NCBI GenBank assembly: GCA_950022295.1
Contig: OX465600.1
Span: 314,722,031 to 314,786,030, forward strand
Source of the DNA: Bromus sterilis
Taxonomy: Eukaryota; Streptophyta; Magnoliopsida; Poales; Poaceae
Direction: 5' to 3'
Length of the DNA: 64,000 nucleotides
Shown here: positions 22,050 through 34,846 of the stretch, one piece after another
Position numbering within the stretch: the first letter of the stretch is position 1
Layout: each line of letters opens with the position of its first letter
Notes under the pieces: generated by a model
Databases searched by the model: none
What the model saw: the letters and a program-made list of their open reading frames with translations, nothing else
What the model was told of the DNA's origin: nothing
Program-made: the position numbers and the translations under genes

Positions 22050-23568
22050 TGATGACCCTCAACGTAGAGGGATCTATTGCAGTGTTTTCGATAAGCAAGA
22101 GTGTCGAACCCAACGAGGAGCAGAAGGTAGTAGCAAGTGACTTTGGTAAGGAGATAACTGCAAGCACTGAAAGATAACTTTTTAGGGGTTTTCTTGGTAT
22201 AAGCGACAGGAAAGTAAAGACGAGCAAAGTAGAAGATACTCGATAGTAAAGAGTGTCCCAATCCTTTCTTAGCAAAGGAGAGGCCTAGCAACTGAACTTA
22301 TAAAAGCTAAAGTGTTCTTGAGGAAACACGGGAGAGGTAGTCATGTGCTTTCGCCATATTCCGTATCGGTACTATGTGCTGTGTTGATAAGTGTTTGGTG
22401 GGTGGATCTATGCTAGTGCATCCTCTAGACTAATATGAATGCACTCTTATAATTAAACACCTTGCAAGCATCCGCAAATACAAGATAGTAATTAAGGCAA
22501 AAGCCTAACCATAGCAATACGATCGGTGATCCATTGTTCCCTTGTGCAAAAGCGTGCAAACTGGGGTTTAGGTTTCTGTCACTCCGGCAACCCACCGTAA
22601 GCATTCTTTATACACAATGCATTCCCCTAGGTCCTTGATAAGGCAAAGTGTTGAGTGTTCGACTCACACAACACCACTAGGAAAATAACAACACAACTTA
22701 AATATCAACCAACACATATTACTTTAACATCATATGACTACTAGCAACTAGACTTCTCCCATGTCCTCAAGAACTAAAGTAACTACTCACAAGACATAAA
22801 AGAGATCATGATCAGTGGGGATAAATAGATGATAAACAATCTGAACAACATAATATTTCTCAAACAAAACTCAATAGCATTCACCACAAAGTAGTAATCA
22901 ACACCGATAGAGTAGAGAGGATAGATAGTACGGATTACAACACGAGTTGCAATTGTGTGACAAGATTGGATGGAGATGGAGATGGTGCTGATGACGGAGA
23001 TGATGTTGATGATGATCTCGATGATGCTCGTGACGATGGTGATGACGATGGTGACGATCTCCCCTTCCGGGAGGTGATCTCCCCGGCGGAATCTGCCCGC
23101 CAGAGATGGCTTTTCTTCTCTGTAGGTTTCCGCCACGGAGCGGCGGCGAAACTCCGTAAACTCTCCCTCTTTTAGGGTTTTTGGATCACGAGGAGTAAAT
23201 AGGCCAGAGGGGGGAGCCGGGAGTGGCCCCGGGGGTCCAGGCGCCCTCCCGGCGCGGCCAGGGGTGGGGCCGCGCCAGGTGGCCGCCTGGGCACCCTGTG
23301 GCCCCCCTCTGGTCGCTCTTTTGTGTGTCTTCGTGATCCTGCTGGAAAACATCCTCTGTCGATTTTCAGGTCATTTGGAGGTGTTCTTCTTCAGCAACTC
23401 AGCGTCCACTTTTTACCGCTGAATCATGCGTCTGCTGCTTCGGCACCGGAAAGTTGCAAACTGTGTAAAATAAGCCAAAACAACATAAGAATAGCATCAT
23501 ATCATGAAATATATCAATGAATAAGAAAGAATTACAATATAAAATAGTGATGCATTTTGGACGTATCA
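22050..23568 (-). repeat. D 3' LTR
   Basis: 1519 bp, with plus-strand edges TGATGACCCT and GACGTATCA. A TATA-like box (CTATTTACTCC) is at about 23192-23202 on the minus strand. The GC-rich block is at about 23215-23300, and the GAT/ATC trinucleotide-rich leader at about 22965-23060. The polypurine tract is at 23569-23584. Confidence 0.93.
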
Positions 23569-25150
23569 ACTCCCCCAAGCTTAGACCTCGTTTGTCCCCA
23601 AGCGAATACTGAGCTCGGTAAACCTGTCCACAAGTTTAGAGAGTGAAGTGTCGATAAATAGAATACGTACAAGAAGCATCAAGGTTCCTTCATCATACTC
23701 AAGCATCCTCAACAGCAACCTCAACTCATAAGGCCCTCATGAGAAAGTAATAACAATTATAATCAAAAGTAGGGCTGAGGAAACTCATCAAATTATGGAA
23801 AACATAATCTTGGTCAAAGGACAACTAAAAACAATTTGAAGCTTTTGAAAGAACATGTTAATAGTCATGAAGTGCAAATGCTAACACGAAGGAAGATGCT
23901 CGCTAGGCAAAAGCTTTCGCAAACAACTTACTTATCAAAAGATAATGTCAACAAGGATATGGCATGGAAAAACTTAATGCAGCTCTATATGGATGAATCC
24001 TCATCAACATCAAATGTCTGTTCTCTTAGGGAAAAGAAGGAAGTGGGAAAACTGACTCAACACGAAGGTGGAAGAAAGGCCTTGTTCAGGGCAAGCAGTG
24101 AAAACTCATGTGCTATCCTTAAATCAAACAGAATAAAAATAGATTTTGGGATGGTGCATAGTTTGTCAACGAATGCTAATAGATAGCTCAATTACTTCTC
24201 AAGATGGACAAGTTTCGAGGAACGGCTCCCAAGTGGGGACGATCACATCCCGTTAATCTCCTTTGTTTATCACTGCCAAAGTTTCTGATTTCTCATAGAC
24301 CAAGCGTGAAGGAGGGTTTGTTTGTTATATTATCTTTCGAGCTGGGCGCACCCATGCCAGTTCCTCCTCGTATTATGCGTTTGCAGATTAGACATGCAAT
24401 CCCGGGGTAAAACTTGTCCAACTTAAGAAAATCATGAATCAGCTACTACTTCCTCATGAGCTAAACAAGAGGCACAAAACAGAAGATTTTGAACATTTAA
24501 GGATAACACATAAATTCTATACTTATAGGAGTGGTAGGGGAATACCACGAATAGGAAGGTTGGTGGACTCACATGGAAGGTAAAGGTTTCAGGGTATGGA
24601 TGCACAAGCAAAAATCTACTTGGCAAAAAGTTTGGCTAGCAAAGGCTTTGAGAGAACAGACAATTGATGCTAATTTAGATGCAAAACATATAAGGCATAA
24701 ACATTAAGGTAAGCATAACACATCAAGTTGTCTTCCTTGTCAACATAACACTTCAAGCATAATAACATAAAGGTTTTGGCTAAGTCGCTACTTGAGAAAA
24801 CATGCATGTTGTCAAGACCAAAGCTATGTTTGCCAAAATTTAAATAAAGTTCTCAAAGCCATACCTGATATAAGGTCAATACTCCCCATAAGAATCGTCA
24901 TATGATGCCGATTGCCTGAAGAGAATACCGAGTGCAACGAAGGAACCAATAGACTTCTCATTAATATTCCAATATAGACGACTCCACACTCACGGATACA
25001 ATCTCTCCACAGACGGAGTGATAGACCTCAATGCAAACACCAATTTCATATAATAAACTTCCTAGACATGATAAGACTCTACTTGACTCTAAAAGACTAA
25101 GATAGAGATAAAGATACCGGGCACTCCCCCAAGCTTGGAACAAGATGAGG
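23569..25150 (-). other. D polypurine tract and 3' noncoding region
   Basis: This is the counterpart of B 2749-4005 plus 12086-12445. No gene is seen. An internal polypurine-like motif lies at about 25123-25136 (minus), just beyond ORF2. Confidence 0.7.
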
Positions 25151-25179
25151 GGATTCCATTACCCGAGGAGATTTTACTC

Positions 25180-25462
25180 CTCATTCTTGTTCTTCTCAAT
25201 CAGGTACTCCTTGGCGAAGCGCTTCCATGGTAGCTCCTCTCCAGTCTCGAAGGACATTCCCGTCTCCAGAATCCTGCACTCAGCACCTAAACCCATGCGC
25301 AGAAACTTTAGTTCATACTCACAGTTCTGGTTGTGCAGATCATAGATTTGTGCTTGGAGCTGTTAAACTTGTTCTTCTACTGCGGACAAACTTTACCACA
25401 TCTCCTTCATCTCTTTCCTATGGGAAGCCTCGATCTCGTTCCTGATGTCGAAGTTGGCTACA
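25180..25462 (-). pseudogene. D ORF2, 3' half (coiled-coil protein)
   Basis: This continues the ORF2 fragment at 29711-29933 beyond solo LTR E and ends at a stop near 25180. It carries further in-frame stops in the part equivalent to MWSSLAALEEKV of B. It shows Gln (CAG) where the B copy has TAG, and ends ...NKNEE as B does. Confidence 0.75.
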
Positions 25463-28400
25463 TGTAACACCCTCACTGTCAGTGAACAGTAATCACTGTT
25501 ACTGTTCATCTGTACTGTTCAAAACTTTTGTTTGATCAAATGGTTCAGTTCCAATTCAATTTTCCTTTGATATTGTTGCAAGCATAGTGAACCTTGGGCA
25601 TTGATCATCATGGATGAAAACAAAGTCCAATCCATAAACATTTGAAATCAAATCAAATGCTCAAAATGATTTTGATGAAATATTAAAAACAAAGTGGAAT
25701 ATAAACTTTCTCCGAAAATTGTGAAACAACTTTTATAAATTCACAAATATTCAGTGGACCAAATCCATATGGGTTTGGGGGATTTATTAAGCAATAAAAT
25801 AAATCCAACAATTCAAATAGTAGCCAAAAACCCCTTATTAATCATTTAATATTTAAATCAAATATTAAATGACTTTTAATATCGCCCAAACCTCTTGGGG
25901 CACTAACTTAGGGTGATGGCTAAATTATGGTACACTTACAACATTTTACAAAATGCCTAGATGAATAAAGTAAATACAAGCAAAAATAACAGAAAAGAAA
26001 AACAAGAGAAAAACAAATAAAAGGGAAAAGCCCGAAACCCCTTCTTCCCCTGGGCCTACCGGCCCAGCAAACCCCCACCTCACCCCGAATCTAGCCCAGC
26101 TAGCCCAACCCCCCCGGTCATCTCCCTCCTCCCGTACCGCGCCCCACCGTGGCCGACGACCGCCTTGGACCGCGCCGACACGTCTAGGAGGAGCGCCAGC
26201 CTCGTATGCTTCCTCTTGTCCACACCATCGTCGCCGGGATTGCCGACATCGCGCAAATCGAGCTCCTCCTCCGTCGACAGCCGCTGGCGTCCTCCGACGA
26301 ATTCGGCCGCCGCGGTACTCCCCCAAGCCCACTACCTCCTCTTCGTGCTCCACGGTGAGCTGGGCTACGTTTCCCCTCACCCCGCGCCGCGTCCCGTGCA
26401 CTGCGTCGCCGTCCCCACTGGACCGCGCTCCTGTCGCCACCGCGGGCGTCATCCCGGCGAGCACAACCCGCCCCCGCCCGTGTTGTTAGTCCTGGTAGAA
26501 GCGCGAGGAACGCCTCGTTCGATTCCGCCCCTCCGCCGTGATTTTGGTCGCCGGAGTGGTGCTTGGGCTCGACGCCATGGACGCGGTCGCCATGGCCGGA
26601 GCAGGAGCTCCTGTGCGGGCTCTGTGGGGCGGGGCGCCACGGCTCGCGTGCCCACATGCTTGCCCCTGGCCGAGACCGCCTTCACCCCTGCCCACCCCGC
26701 GCGGCGGTTGCCCCCTCGCTCGCCTCGTCGCTGACGGGCTCGTCGCCGGCGTGCGTGGAGCCATGGGTTGAACCCCACTGGCTAATCCCCCCTCAATGAC
26801 CAGTGGGGCCATACTCCACTAATAAAATGTTAATTAAAATTAAACAAGGATAACCCCCTCCCCAGTGTATGACAGATGGGCCCCATGCCCTATTAACTAA
26901 ATAAAACCTGTTAGTTAAACTCCCCTGTGTCACTTACACCTAGGGCCCACCTGTAAATCAATTAGTTTAATTAAAATAGAAATGTAATGTTCCTATGACA
27001 TGTGGGACCCCACTGTAATTAGGTTTAATTAAAATGTTTAATTGCATGTGAGGCTGACCAGTGGGTCCCACTGGTCAGGTTCGACCAGTCAACACTGTTC
27101 TGGATAATGTTACTAAAATAATAAAAGAAATTATTAAAAAGGATTTTTAATGTTTTAAAATTAATTAAACTTATAAAATCAATATCTTTTAATCCGTATA
27201 TCCGATCGAAAAACTTTATACATGAAAATTGATCAGAAAAATACAAAAAATAAGAATACGCTATCCATACCCTCACCACACCCCCTAACACACCGATCAT
27301 CGACATTCCCCCCCTCCGGGCTGTCTGTCGATAATTCCCGGTACCGATAAAAAGTACCCGGATGAATTTACTCCGAACACGAAAGTTGTCCGGAATGGTT
27401 CAACTAACACGGATACACCCCCCTTATGTTTGTCGGATGTCCACGACACCTCCGGCTTGATCCTTCCCCCTCCGGACACCCTGTCCGGTAATCACCCGGA
27501 GCCGGTAGTTCATCCCCGGATGAATTCCCGCTCCGAGCAACGTGCATTGCACTGCGTTAGAACACCGTTAACATTTCATCTGTCATGTCATGCATATGTT
27601 TGTTTATTATTGCTGTGTATTTACTGTTTCCTTCCCCCCCTTAATCTCCGGTAGACCCCGCTACTACCGCCGACTACACTGCTGCCGGGTACGACTACTT
27701 CGTCGACGACCCTGCCCCTACCGTCGAGCTTCCAGGCAAGCAGAGCCATTCTCTTCCCCAGATATCGCCTATCTTTCCGTACATTTCTTGCACTAGGCAT
27801 GTTTACTGCTGCTGCTACGATTACAATCCTATTCAATTGCATAGCCTGTTTTTGTCGCCCCTTGATGTACCTCTTTTATCCTATGCTGCCTATTATTATT
27901 ATTATGCATTATTCAGCAGTGAGCCCTGCGCATTGTTAGCTAGGATTAGATAGAGGGCCGTGATCACTCAGGGGAGTGAACGCGGATACAAATATTATAA
28001 CTGCACAGGTACGGTACAAAGCAGACACCGCCAAAGGCCCCTATCTGGGTTATGCCTAGTCACCTCAAGTGTGAGCTATCCGGGAGTAATCCTTGTACTC
28101 CACTCGAGGCTGACTTTGTCTTGCCGCCATAGGGTCCTGGACATCGGTTGTCCTTAAGGTAAGAAAGTCGGGCGACCTAACGGTGCCCGCGAGAGGTATA
28201 TTGTCGGGAACGACAGGGAGGGTACGACCGACGTGACTGGCGTGCTTGGCCCCTGCTCGTATCTCGCGAGAGTTACCAAACCACGAAAGTCGAGCTCTAC
28301 CAAGAGCACACGCGAGACAAGGTAAGGAGACGGTTCACCTTGTTGGTAATCGCAGTGACTTGGTGGGACGACAGGGTAGGCACCGATGTACTGGTGGTCC

Positions 28401-29710
28401 TGACTGCTGTCGTTGACCGCGGGTCGGTTAAGTCGAGGCAACGATAACGGTTGTCACGCAGGTTAAATTAAAATGCTAAATGGTTCGGCGGATGACTTGA
28501 GAGGCCCGTTGGTCTGTTCGCACTACCTACACGTGGGATTACGGTGTGGGCCCTCCGCGTCGTAGTTCGTTCGAAAGCTCTTCAGACGTCAGCAGTACCC
28601 CGGGCTGATAGCCGGGAAGCGGTCTTATCTTATTTGCTGCAGCAGGTGTGTTTGGATTTGCTTTTGCTTCACCGGCCAGTCTCGTACCGTGCAGGAGCGT
28701 GCAAGGGTGAGGGACCTAGACCCCTTGGCACATAGGATATAGTCCGGCGGATGGCCTCTCTATTGAGCCTAGGATGGGCTGCGTCGTGTCGGATAGCCTC
28801 GGTGGGGCGTTCCCTAACAAGGTTCACGCCACCCTGGAGATCCGAGCGTGTAGGCTGAACAGTAGTGCACCCCTGCAGGGAGTTCAATCTATTCGAATAG
28901 CCGTGTCCACGGTAACAGGAAGCTTTATGCTGAAGCTGGATCTTACCACTAGAAACTATTACTATTAAACTGTATGGTTCCGGGTCTTCTTCCTCGCAGG
29001 GAGTCGAGGAGGGGAACTCGGAGGCATTATTATTATTAATCATTACAACTTATATTATACATTGTTGCAGCAACTTCTGCTTCATTGTTACTTTATTGCT
29101 TTATATAAACTGTTGGCTGATTCTTACCTCATGCTGCAAGATATCGTCGGAAGATGCTAGTCTTCGATAGGCCTAGCTTCTTATCCTTATTCTGATTTCT
29201 ATCTTGCAGTCCACTATATACAGCCTCTTCTTTCCGTTGATACAATGCATAATGCTTAGTAGCGGACGTAAGACTTGCGGGTATACTAGATACTCACCTG
29301 CTTTATTTCCTTTACTGTTTTTCCTGATCGGCCGCTGCAGTCGACGTTGGAGCCCAGGAGCAGGAGTACCCCGGAGGAGGATACTACTACGTCGAGACCC
29401 CCGCTGACCAGGACCAGGAGTAGTTTCGGAGGCTCCCAGGCAGGAGGCCTTGCCTTTTCGATCTGTATCTCTGATGTTATTTGTGCTAGCCTTCTTAAGG
29501 CAAAACTTGACTAACTATGTCTGTACTCAGATATTATGGTTTGTATAACTTATGTATTCGGGTCCGCGTGACCCCCCTTTATTGTAACATGTTGGTTTAT
29601 CCTTTTGTGTTTAGTGTTGTGCTGTGATATTCTCACCGTGGCACCCTAATCTCAGTCGTGTACCCTGCGTGTATGATTACTGTACACGGAATGATTTTGG
29701 GGGCGTCACA
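25463..29710 (+). mobile_element. Element E: 4.2 kb solo LTR, probably Gypsy Tekay/Del type
   Basis: The segment is 4248 bp, begins TGTAACACCC, ends GGGGGCGTCACA, and is flanked by TSD CTACA (25458-25462 and 29711-29715). It splits D ORF2 exactly. No internal copy of its ends, primer site or retroelement protein is found, so it is a solo LTR left by LTR-LTR recombination. Very long LTRs with TGTAACACCC ends fit Tekay/Del-type Gypsy families. Lineage is inferred from the ends only. A GC-rich block occupies about 26040-26790, and a TATATAA motif at 29101-29107 suggests plus orientation. Confidence 0.85.
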
Positions 29711-29933
29711 CTACAACACCATGCTCCACCATCTTCTTGAACTTGAAGATCTCATGTTCCATCTCCTTCAGCCGCTCCTCGGTGCTCCCCTCCATGACCG
29801 GTCCCTTCAGATCTTCCTTGTGGAGAACACCGTCCTCCACACGAAGGACCTGGGGGTGCTTGTTTACCTCAGCGAGGTAAGGGTTGATGACGTTGACGAC
29901 GAACTTGTCCTAGGGGGAACTTGGGGAAGTCAT
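29711..29933 (-). pseudogene. D ORF2, 5' half (coiled-coil protein)
   Basis: ATG is at 29933-29931, then the same N-terminus as B ORF2 but with an in-frame TAG at codon 8. The frame is then conserved (HPQVLRVEDGVLHKEDLKGP) up to the E insertion. The upstream GC box, TTGCAG and TATA box (TATATATTC, about 30028-30036 minus) correspond to those of B. Confidence 0.8.
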
Positions 29934-30207
29934 GGCACCTAGGTCTAGCTAAAAGAATTCCTGGCAGAAACAGATTGAAGAGAAAACGCACGGAATCGCG
30001 AGATACGTTGCCGGAACGATCAGGGTGAATATATAGCAAAAATTTCTGCAACAAAAGGAAGGTAACGAGACAAAGTGGGGTCGGAGATGGAATCCTGGGT
30101 TCCCAGGCGGCCTCCCGGCGCGGCCAGGAGGTAGGGCGCGCCAGGGGGGCGCCTGGGCCCCCTGGAGCTCATCTCCGGCTCCACTTAGGCCTCGAATTTT
30201 CCTAATT

Positions 30208-33200
30208 TTGAGAAAAACTCATAATATGGAACTTTTATGGCGGTTCGCGATGTTTCCTTACTGTAATACATACCTTTTCTTATTCTGCTTCTGTCGGTGT
30301 CTGAAACAGGGCTGCAACATGTTCTTCATGAGTTGTTGTGCGTATTATATTTACATCAACATTGACGGGATCTCCCGCCATGTAATGCTTGAGTCTTTTC
30401 CCATTCACAACTTGAGGTTTGGTTCCTTCAAAATTGTTAATCTTAATTGCACCAGACCGGTAGACTTCTTCGATATGAAATGGCCCTTACCACCTGGAAA
30501 GTAGTTTACCTGGAGAAAACCTGAAACGGGATCTAAACAATAAAACTTTATCACCAACATTAAATTCACGTTTCAGAATCCTCCTATCATGCCACTTCTT
30601 TACCTTTTCCTTGAACATTTTAGCGCTCTCGTAAGCTTCACTTCTCCACTCATCTAGAGAAGTCAAGTTCATGAGACGCTTTTCAGCAGCTAACTTTGGG
30701 TCAGCATTAAGCTCTCTAACAGCCCAGAAAGCTTTGTGTTCTAACTCTAATGGCAAATGGCAAGCCTTGCCATAGACCATTTTATAGGGAGACATGCCCG
30801 TGGGGTTTTTGTAAGCATTTCTATACGCCCACAAAGCATCTCCTAACTTGCTTGACCAGTCTTTCCTATTTCTGTTAACTGTCTTTTGCAAGATCAACTT
30901 GATCTCTCTATTGGTGAGCTCAACTTGCCCACTAGTTTGAGGATGGTACGGTGACGCAATTCTATGATTGACATCTTACTTGGCTAAAGCTTTTCTAAAA
31001 GCTCCATGCGTGAAGTGTGATCCTCCATCAGTCATGAGATACCTAGGTACACCAAACCTAGGGAAAATTACATCTTTCAGCATTTTCAAAGATGTTTTGT
31101 GATCAGCACTCTCAGTGGGGATTGCTTCAACCCACTTGGTCAGATAATCAACAACAACTAATATGTGAGTGTACTTGTGCGAAGAAGGAAAAGGACCCAT
31201 AAAATCAAAACCCCAACAATCAAAAGGCTCAATCACTAGTGAGTAATTCATAGGCATCTCATTCCTCCTACTATTATTACCAACTCTCTGACATTTATCA
31301 CAGGCTAAAACATAATTTCTAGCATCTTTAAAGAGAGTAGGCCAATAAAAACCTGATTGGAGAACCTTATGTGCGGTCCTCTCACCGGCGTGATGTCCTC
31401 CGTAGGGACTATCGTGACATTTCTTGAGAATGTCCTTCTGCTCGTGTTCCGGTACGCATCTTCTCACGATCCCGTCTGGACCTTCTTTGAAAAGATGAGG
31501 GTCATCCCAAAATTAATGCCTCAAATCATGGAAGAACTTCTTCCTTTGCTGAAATGTTAAACCTGGAGGCAAATACTTTGCAACGATAAAATTAGCATAA
31601 TCTGCAAACCAAGGATCGGAAAGAGATTGTACTTTAACAACGGCAAGTTGTTCGTCTGGAAAACTGTCGTTGACTGGGATGGGATCATGCGGTATATCTT
31701 CCATCCTTGAAAGATTGTCCGCTACAGGGTTGTCTGCTCCTTTTCTATCAACAATCTGCAAATCAAATTCTTGAAGGAGAAGTACCCATCTGATGAGACT
31801 TGGTTTGGCATCCTTCTTCGTCATAAGATACTTAATGGCAGCATGGTCAGTATGAATGATAACTTTAGAATCAACAATATACTGCCTAAACTTATCACAA
31901 GCAAACACTACTGCTAATAATTCCTTCTCAGTAGTAGCATAATTCTTTTGAGCACTATCAAGGGTCTTACTAGCATAATAAATAACATTCAACTTTTTGT
32001 CAACCCTTTGTCCTAAAGCAGCTCCAACAGAAAAATCACTAGCATCACACATAATTTCAAAGGGCAAATTCCAGTCAGGCGGTTGTACTATAGGAGTGGT
32101 TATTAAAGCCTTCTTAAGAACTTCGAAAGCCTCCTTACAATCTTCATCAAATACAAAAGGAACATCCTTCTAGAGAAGATTAGTGAGGGGTCTCGAGGTC
32201 TTAGAAAAGTCTTTAATAAATCTTCTATAGAAACCAGCATGACCGAGAAAACTACGAATACCTTTAATGTCCCTTGGATAGGGCATCCTTTCGATAGCTT
32301 CAATCTTCGCCTTGTCCACTTCAATTCCACTTTCGGAAATCTTGTGGCCAAGCACGATCCCTTCGTTAACCATGAAGTGGCACTTTTCCCAATTTAGAAC
32401 TAAGTTTGTATCCTCGCATCTCTGCAAAACTTTATTAAGATTGTGGAGACAGTGGTCAAAGGAAGTTCCATAGACGGAGAAATCGTCCATGAAGACTTCC
32501 ACAATCTCCTCACAGAAACCATGAAATATTGCAGACATACATCTCTGAAAAGTAGCAGGTGCATTGCATAAACCAAAAGGCATACGCCTATAAGCATAAG
32601 TACCATAAGGACAAGTGAAAGTGGTCTTCTCTTGATCGGCGGTGTTAACATGAATTTGAGAGAAGCCAGAGTACCCGTCAAGATAGCAGAAGTGGGTGTT
32701 TTTGGACAGCCTCTCAAGCATCTGATCAATAAAGGGCAGCGGGTAGTGGTCCTTCCTGGTTGCCTTGTTCAGCTTCCTGTAATCAATGCACATTCTATAT
32801 CCAATAATAATTCTCTGAGGTATTAGTTCATTCTTATCGTTAGGGACTACAGTTGTCCCTCCTTTCTTAGGAACACAATGAACTGGACTTACCCACTTAC
32901 TATCGGCTATAGGGTAGATAATACCTGCGGCTAGAATCTTGAGGATTTCGGTCCTCACAACATCCATCATCTTTGGGTTCAACCGTTGTTGATGGTCAAC
33001 AACAGGTTTAGCATCAGGCTCGAGGTTGATAGTATCTTGACAGATAGATGGACTAATTCCCTTAAGGTCATCAAGGGTATAGCCAATTGCACCTCGGTGT
33101 TTACGGAGTGTCTCCAATAATCTCTCTTCTTCATATCCTGAAAGGTTAGAATTGATAATAACAGGATATACTTTCTTTTCATCTAAATAAGCATACTTGA

Positions 33201-33381
33201 GCGTATCGGGGAGAGGTTTGAGATCAAACACCGGGTCTTCTTTTGGTTTGGATAAAATTCCTAAAGGTTCAACCGGGATGTTGTGCTTCAGGATAGCAGG
33301 TTGTCTCAAGAAGATTTCATCAATTTCATTTCTTTCCTGCATACGAGTATCATTCTCGTGGTCCTCCATGTATTGCTGCAA
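30208..33381 (-). pseudogene. pol: D pol: reverse transcriptase, RNase H and integrase
   Basis: One continuous minus-strand frame runs from about 33381 to 30210 with four in-frame stops (32170-32172, 31513-31515, 30976-30978, 30487-30489). RT is at about 33000-32170, with the catalytic box FMDD in EVFMDDFSVYG (about 32493-32479) and LDGYSGFSQI. RNase H is at about 32070-31650, the HHCC zinc-binding region at about 31420-31290, and the integrase core at about 31220-30800 with GFDFMGP, MTDGGSHF and GQVELTNRE, so all three acidic catalytic positions are kept. The C-terminal part (GDKVLLFRSRF) continues to about 30210. The stops make it non-functional, but all enzyme domains are preserved. It is the best reference for the B remnant. 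Confidence 0.94.
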
Positions 33382-33488
33382 AGGATCATTAGGGGGAATA
33401 GCAATAGAAGCATACTTTCAATAATTTTATCATCACTAGGTAATTCAGTATCACGAGGCTTCTTGGAAATCTTAGAAAAGTTAAATTC

Positions 33489-33962
33489 TTATGGCTCACC
33501 ATTGAATTCAATAGAAACTTTACCTTTCTTGCAATCTATAATAGCTCCACAAGTTATGAGAAAAGGTCTACTAAAAATAATAGGACAAAAACTATCTTGT
33601 ACTGAACCAAGTACGAGAAAGTCTGTAGGGTACTTTACCTTTCCGCATAGGACTTCAACATCTCTCACAATCCCAATAGGAGAGATAGTGATTTTGTTTG
33701 CAAGATGAATAGTAACATCGATCTCTTCGAGTTCACAGGGTGAAATCTCACTCATGATCTCTCGATAAAGCGAATAAGGAATCGCGCTAGCACTTGATCC
33801 CAGATCGCATAGTCCGTAATAATTGTGATCTCCTATTTTAACAGATACAACTGGTGTACCTGAAATTGGGCTTCTATTCTTGGCTGTGACAATGTTAGTT
33901 GAAACAGCACAAAAATTTATAATAGAATCTGAAACATCATTAGTAACTAAATCTTTAACCAT
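33489..33962 (-). pseudogene. D aspartic protease
   Basis: This is a retropepsin-like domain of about 157 codons with the active-site motif YGLCDLGSSASAIP and the distal FCPIIFSRPFL strand. It is in a different frame from the RT that follows, so a frameshift lies between 33489 and 33381. Confidence 0.85.
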
Positions 33963-34132
33963 AGCTACTTGAGAATCGACTCTGATCTGGTCCTCAGGTT
34001 CGCCTGTTCTTCTCTCATTTTATTTATGATGCCTGTCACAAAGGAGTGCTCCCTTATTCTTGAAGGAAAAGGGGGCTCTTCATATATAACTGCAGGCAAA
34101 ATAGGATCAGCAACGTGAATATCAATAGGCAC

Positions 34133-34846
34133 TTATTTTAAAGGCTTATTGTACCGATCCTTCTTCATCTTAGAAGAATCAACATGAGAAGCAAAGTTCT
34201 TACAAAAATCAATCATTAGATGGGAATCCAGACCAATCTTAGAGCAAAAGGTATTAAAATAATCAGTTTTCACATAACTCTCAATATAATCATGCTCATA
34301 ATTTATAGCAGGTTCAATACCTTTATCGATTTCCCAATCTTCAGTATTCTTCTGGATCATTTCGATGAGATCCCATCTTTCTTCAACGCTCTTTGTCTGA
34401 AATACCCCGCTAGAGGAGGTATCCAGCCTTTCCTTATCCTAACGAGAAAGCATGGCATAAAAATTTGTGAGTATAATATCTTTGGGGAGCTTATGGATAG
34501 GACATTTGAACATTAGGGATTTAAGTCTCCCCCAAGCTTGAGCGATGCTCTCTCCGTCGCGAGACCTAAAGTTATAAATGTAATTCCTGTCTCGATAAAC
34601 TTCATGAAGAGGGTAAAACTTTGTATAAAAGAGAGAGATAAGCTCTTCCCAATTGAGAGAATGTGAGTTATCGAGGATCTTATACCAATCTGAAGCTTTG
34701 TCTGTAAGCGATACGGAGAATAATTTCTTCGTAACGAACTCCAGTGACACACCTGCAAGCTTGAATAATGAACATAGTTGTGATAAATATAGCAAGTGTT
34801 CACCTGGATGTTTGTCTCCTGCGTAGCGACTAGCTAGGACATAATC
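34133..34846 (-). pseudogene. gag: D gag fragment
   Basis: It starts abruptly at the truncated LTR (34846) and shows a gag domain (TDKASDWYKIL, LFYTKFYPLHEV, AQAWGRLKSLM) up to TAG 34439-34441, then continues in the same frame to a stop at 34133. The gag N-terminus, leader and primer site are absent. Confidence 0.85.

Noticed and set aside
26165..26812. Several overlapping long ORFs on both strands in a GC-rich block
   Set aside because: Overlapping Pro/Arg/Ala-rich frames on opposite strands without domains are an effect of GC content. The block lies inside solo LTR E.
28000..29000. Possible host exon sequence in the balanced-composition part of E
   Set aside because: No frame longer than about 125 codons, no splice logic or domain, and the segment is bounded by the LTR ends and TSD.
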